A stretch of 64,000 nucleotides of DNA from Candidatus Rifleibacteriota bacterium (GCA_012517355.1 JAAYVD010000073.1:16900-80899); one strand, 5' to 3'. Counted from the first letter of the stretch, positions 36,160 through 45,667 are shown. Made by a program: numbers and translations. The notes: generated by a model not told the origin, from the sequence alone.

Positions 36160-36309
36160 GCCGCCGTTCCCTCACCCGCCACTGCTGCCAGCCCGGGGTT
36201 TGCCTGGGAGGGGAAACCTGTGCTACCGTGAACCCCCGGTCTGGATCAGTGTCCGCCGGCCCTGGTGACCTTCCGGGGAACCGGTCGGGATTGGGGAAGG
36301 GAGCCGCAG

Positions 36310-37173
36310 ATGTCGCACAACCCCTCGAGGGAAAGGAAACAACTCGATCTCACGGTGGTGGTGCCGACCCGCAATGCCATCCGCACCCTCCGGCCCACCC
36401 TCGAATCCCTTCGTCCCCTGCGGGAGGCGGGAGCCAGGGTCATCGTGGTCGACAGCGATTCCACCGATGGAACCCCCGAAACCGCCCGCCAGATGGCCGA
36501 CCTGATCCTCGACTGCCCGCCGGGCAACATGTACGCCGCCGTCAATTTCGGGTTGCGGCGCGCATCCACTGGCTGGCTCGGATATCTGAACGCGGACGAC
36601 CTCGTCTTCGCCGAAACCTTGGCCACCGCTCTTTCCCAGGCCGGGGAAGACGCCGCCCTGTTGTACGGCGATCTCGACTACATCGATCGCGAAGGTCGCT
36701 TCGTCCATGCGGTGAGCATGCCTCCCCCCGGCGACATCCTTCCCCTCGCCGCCCTCGGGATTTCGGCGGTCTCGCCGATCGGCACGGTGTTTCGGCGGCA
36801 GGTGTTCGAAGCCTTGGGGGGCTTCGACGAGCGGTGGCGACTGGCGGGGGATTTCGATTTTTTCGCGCGGGCCGGTCTTCAGGGATTCGCCTTCCGCAAG
36901 ATCGGAGGTGGCAGCGTCGGGGCCTTCCGGTTGCATGCGTCCCAATTCAGCGTGAAAGCGCTCGGTTCCATCCATGACGAGGTCGGCCGGATCGTGGCGG
37001 CACGCTCGTGGCCGGTTTCCAGGGCCAGGAGCCGCTGGGCCCGCTGGATGATGGGGCTGCGGAACCTGCCGTCGTATCTGATCCGGTGGTGGCGGTCCCA
37101 CGCCCGGGGTGGCTCCCTCGGGCGCCTGCCCGACTGCCTGGATGACGGCGACCCCCGGTCGGGGGGCCGTTGA
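36310..37173 (+). CDS. Family 2 glycosyltransferase
   Basis: The 287-residue protein starts at an ATG with GGGAG about 6 bases upstream. The GT-A fold is clear: LTVVVPTRNAIRTL, VIVVDSDSTDGT and the metal-binding acidic motif YLNADDLVF, followed by GLDY-type acceptor motifs (YGDLDYIDREG) and SPIGTVFRRQVFEALGGFDE. It transfers a sugar from a nucleotide donor in the cytoplasm or at the inner membrane. No TM is obvious. Together with the methyltransferase it may belong to a surface-glycan pathway; the polyprenyl sugar transferase at 51371 could act in the same process. Confidence 0.88.
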   Translation: MSHNPSRERKQLDLTVVVPTRNAIRTLRPTLESLRPLREAGARVIVVDSDSTDGTPETARQMADLILDCPPGNMYAAVNFGLRRASTGWLGYLNADDLVFAETLATALSQAGEDAALLYGDLDYIDREGRFVHAVSMPPPGDILPLAALGISAVSPIGTVFRRQVFEALGGFDERWRLAGDFDFFARAGLQGFAFRKIGGGSVGAFRLHASQFSVKALGSIHDEVGRIVAARSWPVSRARSRWARWMMGLRNLPSYLIRWWRSHARGGSLGRLPDCLDDGDPRSGGR

Positions 37174-37223
37174 TGGAGGGGAAAGGTCCTGGAGAAACCC
37201 TTCTGTCCTTCCCCTGAGGAATC

Positions 37224-37232
37224 TGCTATCAT
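37224..37232 (+). promoter_or_regulatory. Extended -10 promoter candidate for the FHA-GGDEF gene
   Basis: TGC-TATCAT lies 80 bases before the start codon. The same nine bases precede glgB (46501), and TGCTATAAT precedes nnr. No good -35 is seen. Confidence 0.45.
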
Positions 37233-37311
37233 AGGGCTTCACCGGGCAACTGAGTCCGGCACCGGTCCGAACTGGATTGGCGAACACCGACGAGGCAAGG
37301 GATTCCGCGGC

Positions 37312-38868
37312 ATGCGACTGATCATTCGTGACCAAAGCGGCAAGGTCCTGCATTCCGGCCCGATCATCCCCAACAACCGGGGGGTGAAGATCGGTAGCGG
37401 GGAAACCTGCGACATCCGGCTGAAGCGGATCGGCATCTCCCGGGAGCACGTCCTGGTGACCATGAACCCCGAAGGCGAGGTCACCCTCCAGGACCTGCAG
37501 AGCCCCTTCGGCACCTTCGTCGACGGGAAGAAGATCCCCCCGGGGTTCGTGGCGGCCCTCGCCCCCGGCACCCGGGTCAAGCTGGCCGACGCGGTGACCC
37601 TCGAACTCGGGACGGCGGGGGCCCCCGCCGACGAGGAGGCCGGGGCGACCGGCGTCGGCCCCCTGGAGACCAGCATCTTCCCCTTCTTCCTGACCCGCAA
37701 CGAGCAGTTCGTGGCCCGCGCCTTCCGGGAGGCGGCGACGGTGATCCCGTCCGAGTACCAGGGGTTTCTCGACGAACTGGCCGGCCGGGTGACCGAGAAG
37801 GTGCGCGAACTGTCGGCGGTGCTCGAGGTCTCGTTCGCCCTCAACTCGATCTTCAGTTTCCAGCGCCTGCTCGAGTTCTCGATCGAGATGGCGTTGCGGG
37901 TGACCCTGGCCCAGCGTGGGTTCATCATGCTCTACAACGAGGAACTGGACCGCCTCGAGACGGTTGTGGTGCGCGGCATGGCCCCGCGCGAGATCGAGAA
38001 GGACATGCTGGCCACCTCGGCCCTCGTCTCGCGCTGCTTCCGCACCGGCCAGCCGTTCGTCGGCTCCGGCGCCGACCTCGAGGACGCCGCCCAGGCCCTC
38101 GGCAAGCCCACCGACCGCGGCATCCAGGCGGTGGCCATCACCCCGCTGCGCATCGAGAACTCCACCATCGGCATCCTGTACCTCGACACCAAGAACGGTG
38201 GCCCCGCTTTCGCCCCCGCCCTCCTCGAGATCCTCAAGTTCTTCGCCGCCCAGGCCTCGCTCGTCATCCATCGCGCCCGCCTGTTCCACCTGGCGACCAC
38301 CGACGGGCTGACCGGCATGGCCAACCAGAAGCATTTCCACCAGCGGCTGCTCGAGGAGTTCTGCCGCGCCATCCGTCACAAGAAGCCGCTGTCGCTGGTC
38401 TACCTCGATCTCGACCGGTTCAAGATGGTCAACGAAACCCACGGGGAACAGGCCGGCGACCAGGTGCTCAAGAAGATCGGGCGCCTGTTCCGCTCCGGCA
38501 TGCGGGTGCATGACCTGGTGGCCCGCTTCGGCGGCGACGAGTTCATGCTGCTGCTGCCCGAGACCCCCATCGAGGGGGCCGCCACCGCCGCCGAGAAGCT
38601 GCGGGGGCTGCTCGAAGGCACCTCCTTCCGGGTCGGCAAGAAGAGCATCCGACTGACCGGCAGTCTCGGGGTGGCCTGTACCACCGCTTCCATGACCAAG
38701 CCCATCGAACTCGTCCATGCCGTGGAGAAGGCCCTGTCCCGCGCCCAGAAACAGGGCGGGAACCACGTGATGGCCTACGCCGCCAGCCGCCGCAGCGAGG
38801 CGGGACGGCCCACCGGCCGCGACCCGGGACCCGGGCGCGAGCGCGGTGGAGACAAGGAAAGGGAATGA
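37312..38868 (+). CDS. FHA-GAF-GGDEF protein (probable diguanylate cyclase)
   Basis: The 518-residue cytoplasmic protein has an N-terminal FHA domain (residues 5-100: GSGETCDIRL, ISREHVLV, SPFGTFVDG), which binds phosphothreonine peptides, a GAF domain (about 165-325) and a GGDEF domain (about 335-500) with the catalytic signature RFGGDEF intact and DLDRFKMVNETHG. It should make cyclic di-GMP when activated. No RxxD inhibitory site is evident just before RFGGDEF. The C-terminal tail is Arg/Gly-rich. The next gene begins 13 bases downstream, so the two are probably co-transcribed. Confidence 0.9.
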   Translation: MRLIIRDQSGKVLHSGPIIPNNRGVKIGSGETCDIRLKRIGISREHVLVTMNPEGEVTLQDLQSPFGTFVDGKKIPPGFVAALAPGTRVKLADAVTLELGTAGAPADEEAGATGVGPLETSIFPFFLTRNEQFVARAFREAATVIPSEYQGFLDELAGRVTEKVRELSAVLEVSFALNSIFSFQRLLEFSIEMALRVTLAQRGFIMLYNEELDRLETVVVRGMAPREIEKDMLATSALVSRCFRTGQPFVGSGADLEDAAQALGKPTDRGIQAVAITPLRIENSTIGILYLDTKNGGPAFAPALLEILKFFAAQASLVIHRARLFHLATTDGLTGMANQKHFHQRLLEEFCRAIRHKKPLSLVYLDLDRFKMVNETHGEQAGDQVLKKIGRLFRSGMRVHDLVARFGGDEFMLLLPETPIEGAATAAEKLRGLLEGTSFRVGKKSIRLTGSLGVACTTASMTKPIELVHAVEKALSRAQKQGGNHVMAYAASRRSEAGRPTGRDPGPGRERGGDKERE

Positions 38869-38881
38869 ACGGTCCCGCGCG

Positions 38882-40573
38882 ATGAAGAAGATTCCCGACC
38901 TGCCCGATCTCCCCGGCATGCCCCCCCTTCCCAAAGAACTCCGCGACCTCGACCGGCTGGCCGGCCTGCCCGGCGGTGACCGCCGGCCCGCTTCCTTCAT
39001 CGACGAGGTGGCGCGCTCCGTTTCCCGGAAACCGGCCGCCGCCGCCGCCCCCCCCGCAGCGGGCGGCGGCGAGGACGACAGCGCCTGGCGCGCCCACAAG
39101 CTGTTCGCCGATCTGCATGAGAAATACGGTCGCGCCTTCCGCCTGTTCGTGGGCGACCTGCTCGACGTCCTGCTCGGCGGGCCCCTGCAGACCAAGTTCA
39201 TCGGGGAACTGATGGACGACCGGGCCCGGCGCCTCGCCCGCGCCGCCGCCCCGGCGGATCCCGCCCCCGAGGCCAAGGGCAAGGTGGCCGTCCTGCCGCG
39301 CGAGGCCCTTCCCGAGAACATCTCGATCGGCGGGGAACCTCGCTGGCACGCCCGCACCTTCCTCAAGCGGAAGGCCGTGCTGGCCTCGGTCTTCCTCGAC
39401 AGCGAGGAATATCCCTCGTATCTCCGCCTGCTCAAGCAGATCGCCGCCGTCTGCCGCGAGGAACTCAAGGCGCAGCCCGGCTGGTCCCTGCCCGACAGCC
39501 CCCCCGACCGGCAGGCCGCTTTGCGGCTGGTGGTCGACGAACTGAAAAACGAGATCACCCAGGCCGGGCTGGTGCGCGCCTGGCTCCTGCTCGAGGCCGG
39601 CGGGTTCGCCGACCTCGACTGGGTGTTCAACGAGACCCGCAATCTCGGGCTGGTGCGCCCTTCCTTCTACGAGGACCTCGACAAGGCCTACCGCGAGGCG
39701 AAGAAGATGCTCAAGCTGCTGGTCACCGAGTTCGGCCAGCCCGACGGCGGGGGCCCCGACAAGCGCGAGGCCATCCGGCAGTATCTCGAGGACATCCTCG
39801 ACGTCTACACGCATCACCATTTCGTCCTCAAGCATTTCAACCAGACCCGCCCGGCCGTCAACCGCGCCGAGTTCGAGAGCAAGAAACGCGAGTGGCAGGA
39901 GCGGCTCGAGGCGCTGCGGCTCGAGACCCAGAAACTGCGCGACGACCTGCGGCGCCTCACCCTCGAGCGCGACCAGGCGGCCGCCGAGTCCCGGACCCTC
40001 CGGCAGGAGGCGCAGGACCTGCGGCAGAAGCTGCAGAAGCTCGACCCGGCCGAGGTGCAGAAGCAGCTGCAGGCGATGGAGACCCGGATGAACCAGGCCC
40101 TGCGCGAGCACGAGGCCATCGTCGAGGACGATGCCGCCCTGCGGACGGCGCTGCGCACCATGGACGCCGAGAATCAGCGGTTGCTGCAGAAGCTGCGCGA
40201 GGTGCACGCCATTCCCGACGAGATGGCCAAGTCGGTCGAGGGCCTGCTGACTGGCAAGCGGGTGGTGGTGTTCGGCGGCGTCGGCCGTGACCACTACCTG
40301 GCCGTGCTCAAGGAGGCCGGGGTCAGGGACGCCGACTACGAATGGTACGAGGGGTATCACACCATCAGCCAGGCGCGTACCGCCGAGATCTGCGGGCGCT
40401 GCGACGTGATCGTCGTGGTCACCAGTTACGCGGGGCACCTGCACACCTGGCAGACCCGCAACGCCGTCGGGCCGCACCAGACCTTGTTCCTGATCCACAG
40501 CAGCGGGGCGGGATCCCTGCGCCAGCAGATCCTCGAGAAGTTCAAAAAGACGCCCGCCCCCACAGGAGGATGA
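38882..40573 (+). CDS. Coiled-coil protein with a C-terminal DUF2325 domain
   Basis: The 563-residue cytoplasmic protein has an acidic/Pro N-terminus (KKIPDLPDLPGMPPLPKEL), a helical region (residues 70-300), a coiled coil (about 320-455; LRQEAQDLRQKLQKLD) and a C-terminal DUF2325-like domain (about 470-550) with VVVFGGVGRDHYLAVL, a DADYEWYEGYHT segment and a CDVIVVVTSYAGHLH motif. DUF2325 function is not established; its Rossmann-like look suggests nucleotide or redox sensing. It follows the GGDEF gene closely, so a shared pathway is plausible. The ribosome site is poor and an in-frame GTG at 38846 is an alternative start. Confidence 0.8.
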   Translation: MKKIPDLPDLPGMPPLPKELRDLDRLAGLPGGDRRPASFIDEVARSVSRKPAAAAAPPAAGGGEDDSAWRAHKLFADLHEKYGRAFRLFVGDLLDVLLGGPLQTKFIGELMDDRARRLARAAAPADPAPEAKGKVAVLPREALPENISIGGEPRWHARTFLKRKAVLASVFLDSEEYPSYLRLLKQIAAVCREELKAQPGWSLPDSPPDRQAALRLVVDELKNEITQAGLVRAWLLLEAGGFADLDWVFNETRNLGLVRPSFYEDLDKAYREAKKMLKLLVTEFGQPDGGGPDKREAIRQYLEDILDVYTHHHFVLKHFNQTRPAVNRAEFESKKREWQERLEALRLETQKLRDDLRRLTLERDQAAAESRTLRQEAQDLRQKLQKLDPAEVQKQLQAMETRMNQALREHEAIVEDDAALRTALRTMDAENQRLLQKLREVHAIPDEMAKSVEGLLTGKRVVVFGGVGRDHYLAVLKEAGVRDADYEWYEGYHTISQARTAEICGRCDVIVVVTSYAGHLHTWQTRNAVGPHQTLFLIHSSGAGSLRQQILEKFKKTPAPTGG

Positions 40574-40625
40574 CCGTGGCTCCGCTAAATCCCTGCCCGC
40601 GTCCCCCCGTTTGGGGTGTTGGGAA

Positions 40626-41195
40626 ATGACTCCCGAGGAACTCTGGCGGGAAGCCACCCGTGGGTCCCAGTCCGCGTGGGAAAAACTCTACGCCATGTTC
40701 GGCGGCCGGCTGTACCAGTTCTTCCTGAAAAACACGAGCCGACCCGAACTCGCCATGGACAAGACCCAGGAGGTGTTCGAGCGTCTGTTCCGGCACCGCG
40801 AGGCGTTCCACACCGGGAGTCTGAAAACCTGGATCTTCCATATCGCCCGGAACCTGTTGATCGACGAGTGGCGGCGCCGGCCGCGCCAGGAGGTGCTGGC
40901 CGACAACCCGCCCGAAGTGGCCGATCCGTCCGTCCGGGTCGAGGATTGGGTGGTCCAGAAACTGGACCGGGAGCAGATGATACGTTTGCTGGACACGTGC
41001 CTGCCGCAGTTGTCGGAGGATGACCGGGTGGTCATCGGCCTGAGCTACCTGGGAGGGCTCTCCTTCCCCGAGCTGGCCAAGGTCATGGAGATTCCGCTCG
41101 GCACCGCCAAGACGCGGGTCCGCCAGGCGAGATTGCGGCTCGACCGGCTGTTGATGGCCGGCCTGGGCCGGGAAGGGGAGAAGGAAGTGGCATGA
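40626..41195 (+). CDS. ECF-family RNA polymerase sigma factor
   Basis: The 189-residue protein has sigma region 2 (residues 12-85: LYQFFLKNTSRPELAMDKTQ, then LKTWIFHIARNLLIDEWRRR) and region 4 (about 115-180: LPQLSEDDRVVIGLSYLGGL, then IPLGTAKTRVRQARLRL). It directs RNA polymerase to promoters of an envelope-stress or similar regulon. Its stop overlaps the start of a zinc-finger anti-sigma factor. A TTG five codons upstream is possible, but the ATG is preferred. Confidence 0.92.
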   Translation: MTPEELWREATRGSQSAWEKLYAMFGGRLYQFFLKNTSRPELAMDKTQEVFERLFRHREAFHTGSLKTWIFHIARNLLIDEWRRRPRQEVLADNPPEVADPSVRVEDWVVQKLDREQMIRLLDTCLPQLSEDDRVVIGLSYLGGLSFPELAKVMEIPLGTAKTRVRQARLRLDRLLMAGLGREGEKEVA

Positions 41196-42676
41196 ACTGC
41201 GAAGAATTCCGCGACCGGTTGGGCGATCCCACCACCCTCCCCGAGGTGGAGACCGACGACGAGGCCATGCGCCACGTGGCAGGCTGCGAGCCGTGCCGCT
41301 CCTGGCTTGCCTATGAAAAACAGCTGGCGGGCGGGTTCACCCAGATGGGCAACCGTCAGCCCCCCGTCGCCCTGGCCGACCGCATCATCGGCATCCCCGC
41401 CGCCGAGCTCCGCCGCCGCGGCCAGTCGGCCCCCTGGTGGCGGCTCTGGCGCCGGTCGTGGTGGCCGGCAGCCCTGGCCGGCGGCGCCGCCGTGCTGTTC
41501 CTGGCCGTCTCCCTGACCTGGCTGACCGCCCCCGCGACCTCTCCCGTGCCCGCGGGCCCCCGTGCCATGCGGGCCGCCGCCCCCACCCCGGCCTTCGAGG
41601 AGAAGGCCGCCCCCGCGCCGTCCCCCGGCGGCCCGGCGGCATCCACGGAAGCCGTCTCCGACACCGCGGCCGGGACGCCTGCCGAGCCGGCCGTCCCGCC
41701 GACCGCGCCCGCGAACCCGGCCGGCGAGTCGGTTCGGGCCGCCGCCGCGGGCGGCGCCGCCCCCGACGGGATGCTGGCCCTGACTCCCCCGGCGGAACCC
41801 GCCGCCCAGGCCGGCAAGAAGACTTCCCCGGCCAGCGAAGACTCGTCCGAGGAAACCTCGGCCCAGGCCACGACCGCCTTCCTGCTGGCCAAGGTCGAAT
41901 CCGCCAAGGATGCCCCCCCCGCCCCGGCCCTCGCCCTTCCCCCCGAGCCGGTGAGCCTGGGGCTCCCCAAAGCAATCCCGTTGCCCCTGCCGCCGTTGCC
42001 CAAGTCCGCCCCTGGTCGCGAACCGGGACCCGCCGCCGGCGTGGCCCTCGATTCCGCCGATGTCCTGTATGACATCTCTCCGTCCGAGGCCGAAAGCGCC
42101 GACGGGGGAATGCCCATTGTGCGTGGCCGGCCGCTCGACGAGGAGGGTGAGACGCCCCCCCCCATCCGGGTGGCCAAGGCCCAGCCTGCCGAAACCCGGC
42201 CCCGGTTGGCCCCGGCCCGGCCCGCCGATCCGTTCTCCCCCAAGGTCAGCCCTTCCGGTCCTTCCGCCTCCCGCGGTGAGCGCCTCCTGCGCGAAGGCGC
42301 TGGCGAGAGTGCCGCCGGCGCGATGGCCAAGGGAAAGGCGGAAAGCCGCGAATCCGAGAGCTTCCAGGTGGCCCGGGCCCCGGCCCCGGTGTTCGCCCCG
42401 CCGCCCCCGCGTTCCGCGCTGGCCCTCCGCAAGGAGACGGCCGACCACCGCGGGGCGACCCCGCCCCGGGACGACCGCCACGAAAAGATCGAGGCGGTGA
42501 TGCAGGAGCATCGCGGCGACATCCGCGAAGGCCCTCTCGACATCAACCAGTGGGTCATCTCCGACTGGATCTCGGTGAAGGAACGCATTTTCCTGGCCCC
42601 GCCGCCCAACTTCCGGTGGGTCGCCGTCAAGCGCGGCCAGCGCTGGGAAGCTTCGCTGCAGCAGATCACCCCCTGA
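41192..42676 (+). CDS. Membrane anti-sigma factor with a long Pro/Ala-rich periplasmic region
   Basis: The 494-residue protein overlaps the sigma gene by 4 bases. Residues 1-45 hold an anti-sigma zinc-binding motif (Cys3, then His-x3-Cys-x2-Cys in RHVAGCEPCRSW). One TM follows (about 90-112; LAGGAAVLFLAVSLTWL). The remaining 380 residues are outside the cytoplasm and very rich in Pro, Ala and Glu, ending in a folded-looking 50-residue segment (INQWVISDWISVKERIFL). The N-terminus should sequester the ECF sigma factor until the membrane protein is modified or cleaved. The periplasmic region is much longer than usual for this family. Confidence 0.85.
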   Translation: MNCEEFRDRLGDPTTLPEVETDDEAMRHVAGCEPCRSWLAYEKQLAGGFTQMGNRQPPVALADRIIGIPAAELRRRGQSAPWWRLWRRSWWPAALAGGAAVLFLAVSLTWLTAPATSPVPAGPRAMRAAAPTPAFEEKAAPAPSPGGPAASTEAVSDTAAGTPAEPAVPPTAPANPAGESVRAAAAGGAAPDGMLALTPPAEPAAQAGKKTSPASEDSSEETSAQATTAFLLAKVESAKDAPPAPALALPPEPVSLGLPKAIPLPLPPLPKSAPGREPGPAAGVALDSADVLYDISPSEAESADGGMPIVRGRPLDEEGETPPPIRVAKAQPAETRPRLAPARPADPFSPKVSPSGPSASRGERLLREGAGESAAGAMAKGKAESRESESFQVARAPAPVFAPPPPRSALALRKETADHRGATPPRDDRHEKIEAVMQEHRGDIREGPLDINQWVISDWISVKERIFLAPPPNFRWVAVKRGQRWEASLQQITP

Positions 42677-42979
42677 GCTGCCAAGCCGGGGGATGACCGG
42701 TGGTCACGCCCCTGGCCCGGCCGTGCAAGGCATTCCGGGAAGAGGCCCCTTCGCGTTCGGTGGAAATTGCGGGGTTTGCCGCCTTCCCGGTCGGAAATCG
42801 CCTCATGCCTTCCTGGGTGTGGAAGAACCTTCTCCCGGCCGGGCAGCCAGGGGTTTTCGGGCCTGGCAGGTCCGCATGGGAAACGTGGCCCGACAATGTG
42901 CTGGGTGGCCGACGGGGAAAGGGAGACGCGTGGGGAATGGCCCCAGCCCCATAGGGGAGATACTTCGGATCCTGTGGAC
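42677..42979. other. Intergenic region between convergent genes
   Basis: These 303 bases have no credible gene, repeat or terminator. Confidence 0.4.
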
Positions 42980-44194
42980 CTAACGAACCTCGATACCCAG
43001 GCGATAGGCCCCAGTCTTGAGGTCGGAGTTCTTGACCCATATCTGAACCTCGAACACTCCGCCGGAAGTCACCGGGAAGGATTTCCCCGGCAGTTTGAGC
43101 GTGGCTCGGGCGGTGATCCCTCCCAGGCGTTTCTTCTTGGGGGAAAAGAGGTCCGCGTGCACGCCGAGGGCTTTGGCGGCCTCTACGGAAATCGTGATGC
43201 GTTGCCCCGCCTCCGCCCGGAAGGAGTATTTGTGGATCAGCCGCTCGGCGTCGATCGTGCCGCTCACAGGGGTTCCCGGCGTGATGGGAAATTCCCGGAC
43301 GATGGTCTTCGGGACACCACCATCTGCATCGGTGCCTGGGTATCCTTCGACCTTGGCGATGCCGCAAAGGTTCGACCGTTTGTTGAAGGACCAGGTCGCC
43401 TTCGGGATGGCATTGACGTAGTAGGTTCCAGGCGCGAGGGTCACATTCGGCTCGATCACCCAGTAGAAAGTGGTCGATTTCGTGGGGTCGCGCTTGCCCT
43501 CGGCGGCCCAGGTCTTGTCATACCCACCCCCCATCTTGACGATCTGGATGGACCCCGGGTTGGCCCCATTGCCACCATACCAGTGAAATGTGGTCACCCG
43601 GGTGACCACATGGGGGTTTTCGAGCGTGAACCCCGTGCTGCTCTGGGGAGGCTCCGAAAAGCGGGCGGTGGCGCGTAACATCGGTGATCCGGCCATTTCC
43701 GTGTCTTTCCAGGCATCGGGGTAGTTCAGGAAGATGACCGAAGACGTTCGCGCCAGGGCTGTCTCCCCAGGATCCTTGGTGGGGGCGGCCGTCAGTTCCG
43801 CTTCTTCGTCGAGCCGCTTTTCGAAAGTCGCGTTCCAGGAGTATGCGCCCGATCCCGACTGGGTGAACGTGCCGACCATGCTCATGGAGCCCTCCCCCGA
43901 TGCACTTAAGACACCTGAATGCACCTGGACTTGCGGAATGTCGCGGGTGAAAACGACCGTGTTTCCCTCGATGCGGCCGTCGATCAATGGTTGGTCATAC
44001 CCGTACTGGGGGAAGAGGAACCGGCCGGAAAAAGAGGGCCCTTCCTGGTCTTCGATGACGAGCTTGCCGGCATGGCCGTTGGCGACAAGGCTCCAGGTGC
44101 CACGCAGATCCTGGCCCAGGGCGGCTGTTGGACTCCCGATGAAGGGCGTGGCGATGATGAGGGCAAGCAGCCAATGACAGACCGTTCGATTCAT
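42980..44194 (-). CDS. Exported protein with a C-terminal PPC-like beta-sandwich
   Basis: The 404-residue protein starts at an ATG with GAGGAGG 6 bases upstream and has a signal peptide ending TAALGQ. Residues 27-125 resemble a lipocalin-like or beta-rich domain (GTWSLVANGHAGKLVI; GSMSMVGTFTQSG). The central part (150-300) is unrecognised and contains TFHWYGGNGANPGSI. The last 90 residues (SGTIDAERLIHKYSFRAEAG) resemble a bacterial pre-peptidase C-terminal (PPC) domain, often found on secreted enzymes. No catalytic motif is visible. It is probably a monocistronic secreted or envelope protein. Confidence 0.8.
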   Translation of the reverse strand: MNRTVCHWLLALIIATPFIGSPTAALGQDLRGTWSLVANGHAGKLVIEDQEGPSFSGRFLFPQYGYDQPLIDGRIEGNTVVFTRDIPQVQVHSGVLSASGEGSMSMVGTFTQSGSGAYSWNATFEKRLDEEAELTAAPTKDPGETALARTSSVIFLNYPDAWKDTEMAGSPMLRATARFSEPPQSSTGFTLENPHVVTRVTTFHWYGGNGANPGSIQIVKMGGGYDKTWAAEGKRDPTKSTTFYWVIEPNVTLAPGTYYVNAIPKATWSFNKRSNLCGIAKVEGYPGTDADGGVPKTIVREFPITPGTPVSGTIDAERLIHKYSFRAEAGQRITISVEAAKALGVHADLFSPKKKRLGGITARATLKLPGKSFPVTSGGVFEVQIWVKNSDLKTGAYRLGIEVR

Positions 44195-44400
44195 GTTGAT
44201 CCTCCTCAGTCCTGGGGGCCGTTTTCAAAATGGACGCAGGGTTTTGGAATGTGACCTGGGGGAGGTCCTTTCGCAGACCCCTCATCAAGATAGAATAGGG
44301 CTTCTTCCCCCGCCAAGCAACTTCAGCTTCAGGACGGCCTTTCAACCCCTGGCTGCTGCCCGGCCCGGCGAGCGAACCAAAAAAAACCATGATCCGCATA

Positions 44401-44514
44401 AAGGCTTGCCGAAGGGGCTTTGCCCCTTCACCCCACCAGGGCCGATGGCCCTGGACCCTTTCTGCTGGCGAGGAGAACGCTGGCGCGTTTCCCTCGCGGA
44501 AGCTCCACTTCGCG
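44401..44514 (+). repeat. R2 three-hairpin intergenic repeat, copy 2
   Basis: It has hairpin 1 GAAGGGGC/GCCCCTTC (44411-44429), hairpin 2 CCAGGGCC/GGCCCTGG (44436-44454) and hairpin 3 GCGAGGAGAACGC/GCGTTTCCCTCGC (44468-44497). Relative to copy 1 (8140-8252), one pair in hairpin 2 has swapped G-C for C-G, and several pairs in hairpin 3 have changed on both sides. It fills most of the gap 44195-44607 between divergent genes. Confidence 0.8.
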
Positions 44515-44607
44515 GTCCGTTAGCCCTTGACCGGACGGTAGAAAAAAAAGATTCCCCTCTTCACCCTTTCCGGCGATTTCCTGGTGAAATCCACAGGGGG
44601 TGAAATC

Positions 44608-45276
44608 ATGCCTTCGATCCAATCGCGATGGTTGTTTGCCTGGGCCCTTGGTTTGGCCGTCATGGTGTCTCTGGGCACGAGCCCAATGGGCGAAGCGGGT
44701 CTGGGCGATTACCAGGCGATCCTCTCCGCCGAGGCGGGCCGCTGGGCTTCCATTGTGACCCGGTTGGACTGGTTTCCCCGGCGTGCGGCTTGGGGAAAAC
44801 CCCAGGATCTTTCCGAGGAGTCGGTTGCCTTCGATCCGGACGAGAGGGCCTGGTACGTGACGATCGACGGGCAGCCGGGCGTTCCCCAGGGGTGGAGCGG
44901 ATTGTTGATCTGGAAGGAGCGGTCCAACCCTGAGGCTGCCCGGGGAGCGCTCCAGAAGGAGGGGGGGCAGGACCGACGAATCTGGTGGTTCTTCCGCGGG
45001 ATTCCAGGCCGGTCTGGGTGGGATGCCCCTTTGGAAATGGAAGGATGGCTGAGCCACGGAACAAGGGGAAGCCGGGTGGTATTCGCGGCCAGCGACCCAG
45101 GTCGGGTCAGGGGGGACCCTCCCCAATGGAGCTATCGATTCGTCCCGGCGGCCCCCCTTGTCCCGGGAGCGCATACGAAGAAATTGCATGCCCAGCAAAG
45201 AAATGCACGATCGGGGGAGCCTGAGTGGACCACCGGAAATGAGCGTTTAGACCAGGGGCTTCCCCTCGAGGGTTGA
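44608..45276 (+). CDS. Exported protein of unknown function
   Basis: The 222-residue product starts at an ATG with GGGGG 7 bases upstream and has a signal peptide (LFAWALGLAVMVSLGTSPMG). The mature part has Trp-rich beta-like segments (SGLLIWKERSN; RRIWWFFRGIPGRSGWD). I do not recognise it. The last 40 residues are polar and may be disordered. The hydrophobic signal and ribosome site make a real gene likely. Confidence 0.6.
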   Translation: MPSIQSRWLFAWALGLAVMVSLGTSPMGEAGLGDYQAILSAEAGRWASIVTRLDWFPRRAAWGKPQDLSEESVAFDPDERAWYVTIDGQPGVPQGWSGLLIWKERSNPEAARGALQKEGGQDRRIWWFFRGIPGRSGWDAPLEMEGWLSHGTRGSRVVFAASDPGRVRGDPPQWSYRFVPAAPLVPGAHTKKLHAQQRNARSGEPEWTTGNERLDQGLPLEG

Positions 45277-45346
45277 TTTCATCGGATTTACCGGCCTGCC
45301 AAAGCCGTCGCCACTGGCAGACATAGCATCTGCAGGAGCAGCGGTT

Positions 45347-45385
45347 GAAGAACGGAATCGTGAAGAACGGAATCGTGAAGGACGG
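45347..45385. repeat. Short 15-bp tandem repeat
   Basis: The unit AGAACGGAATCGTGA occurs twice in full, with a partial third copy. It lies in the 391-base gap 45277-45667, which otherwise holds no credible gene. It is too short to interpret. Confidence 0.7.
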
Positions 45386-45667
45386 GATCCGCAGGTTCCT
45401 CCGCTGAAAGAGCGGCGTCTGGAGGCACGGAAGTCACCGCATCGGATCTCCAGGTGGGTATCTTCAGGAGAGGCTTTGAGCGATCCATGTGGTGAAGCGG
45501 CCATCCTATGCCGACCGTTGGCATGGGCGGAAGGCGCCTGAAATGGTGGGGCCTCGGCAGGAATGACGCTCCTCCGTGAGAAGAAACGCATGGAGTCCTG
45601 GTCATTTCCGTGGATTGGCATGGCCCTTGCTCCGTTCATGGTGAACATCATATCCAAGGAGGTGGCC

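Noticed and set aside
36223..39642. An 1139-codon open frame on the minus strand
   Set aside because: Antisense to the glycosyltransferase, GGDEF and DUF2325 genes; low-complexity composition.
42693..42983. A 96-codon frame between the anti-sigma gene and the next gene
   Set aside because: No ribosome site, no motif, and composition like non-coding DNA.
45347..45385. Tandem repeat as a CRISPR-like array
   Set aside because: Units are contiguous 15-mers without spacers, and no cas genes are present.
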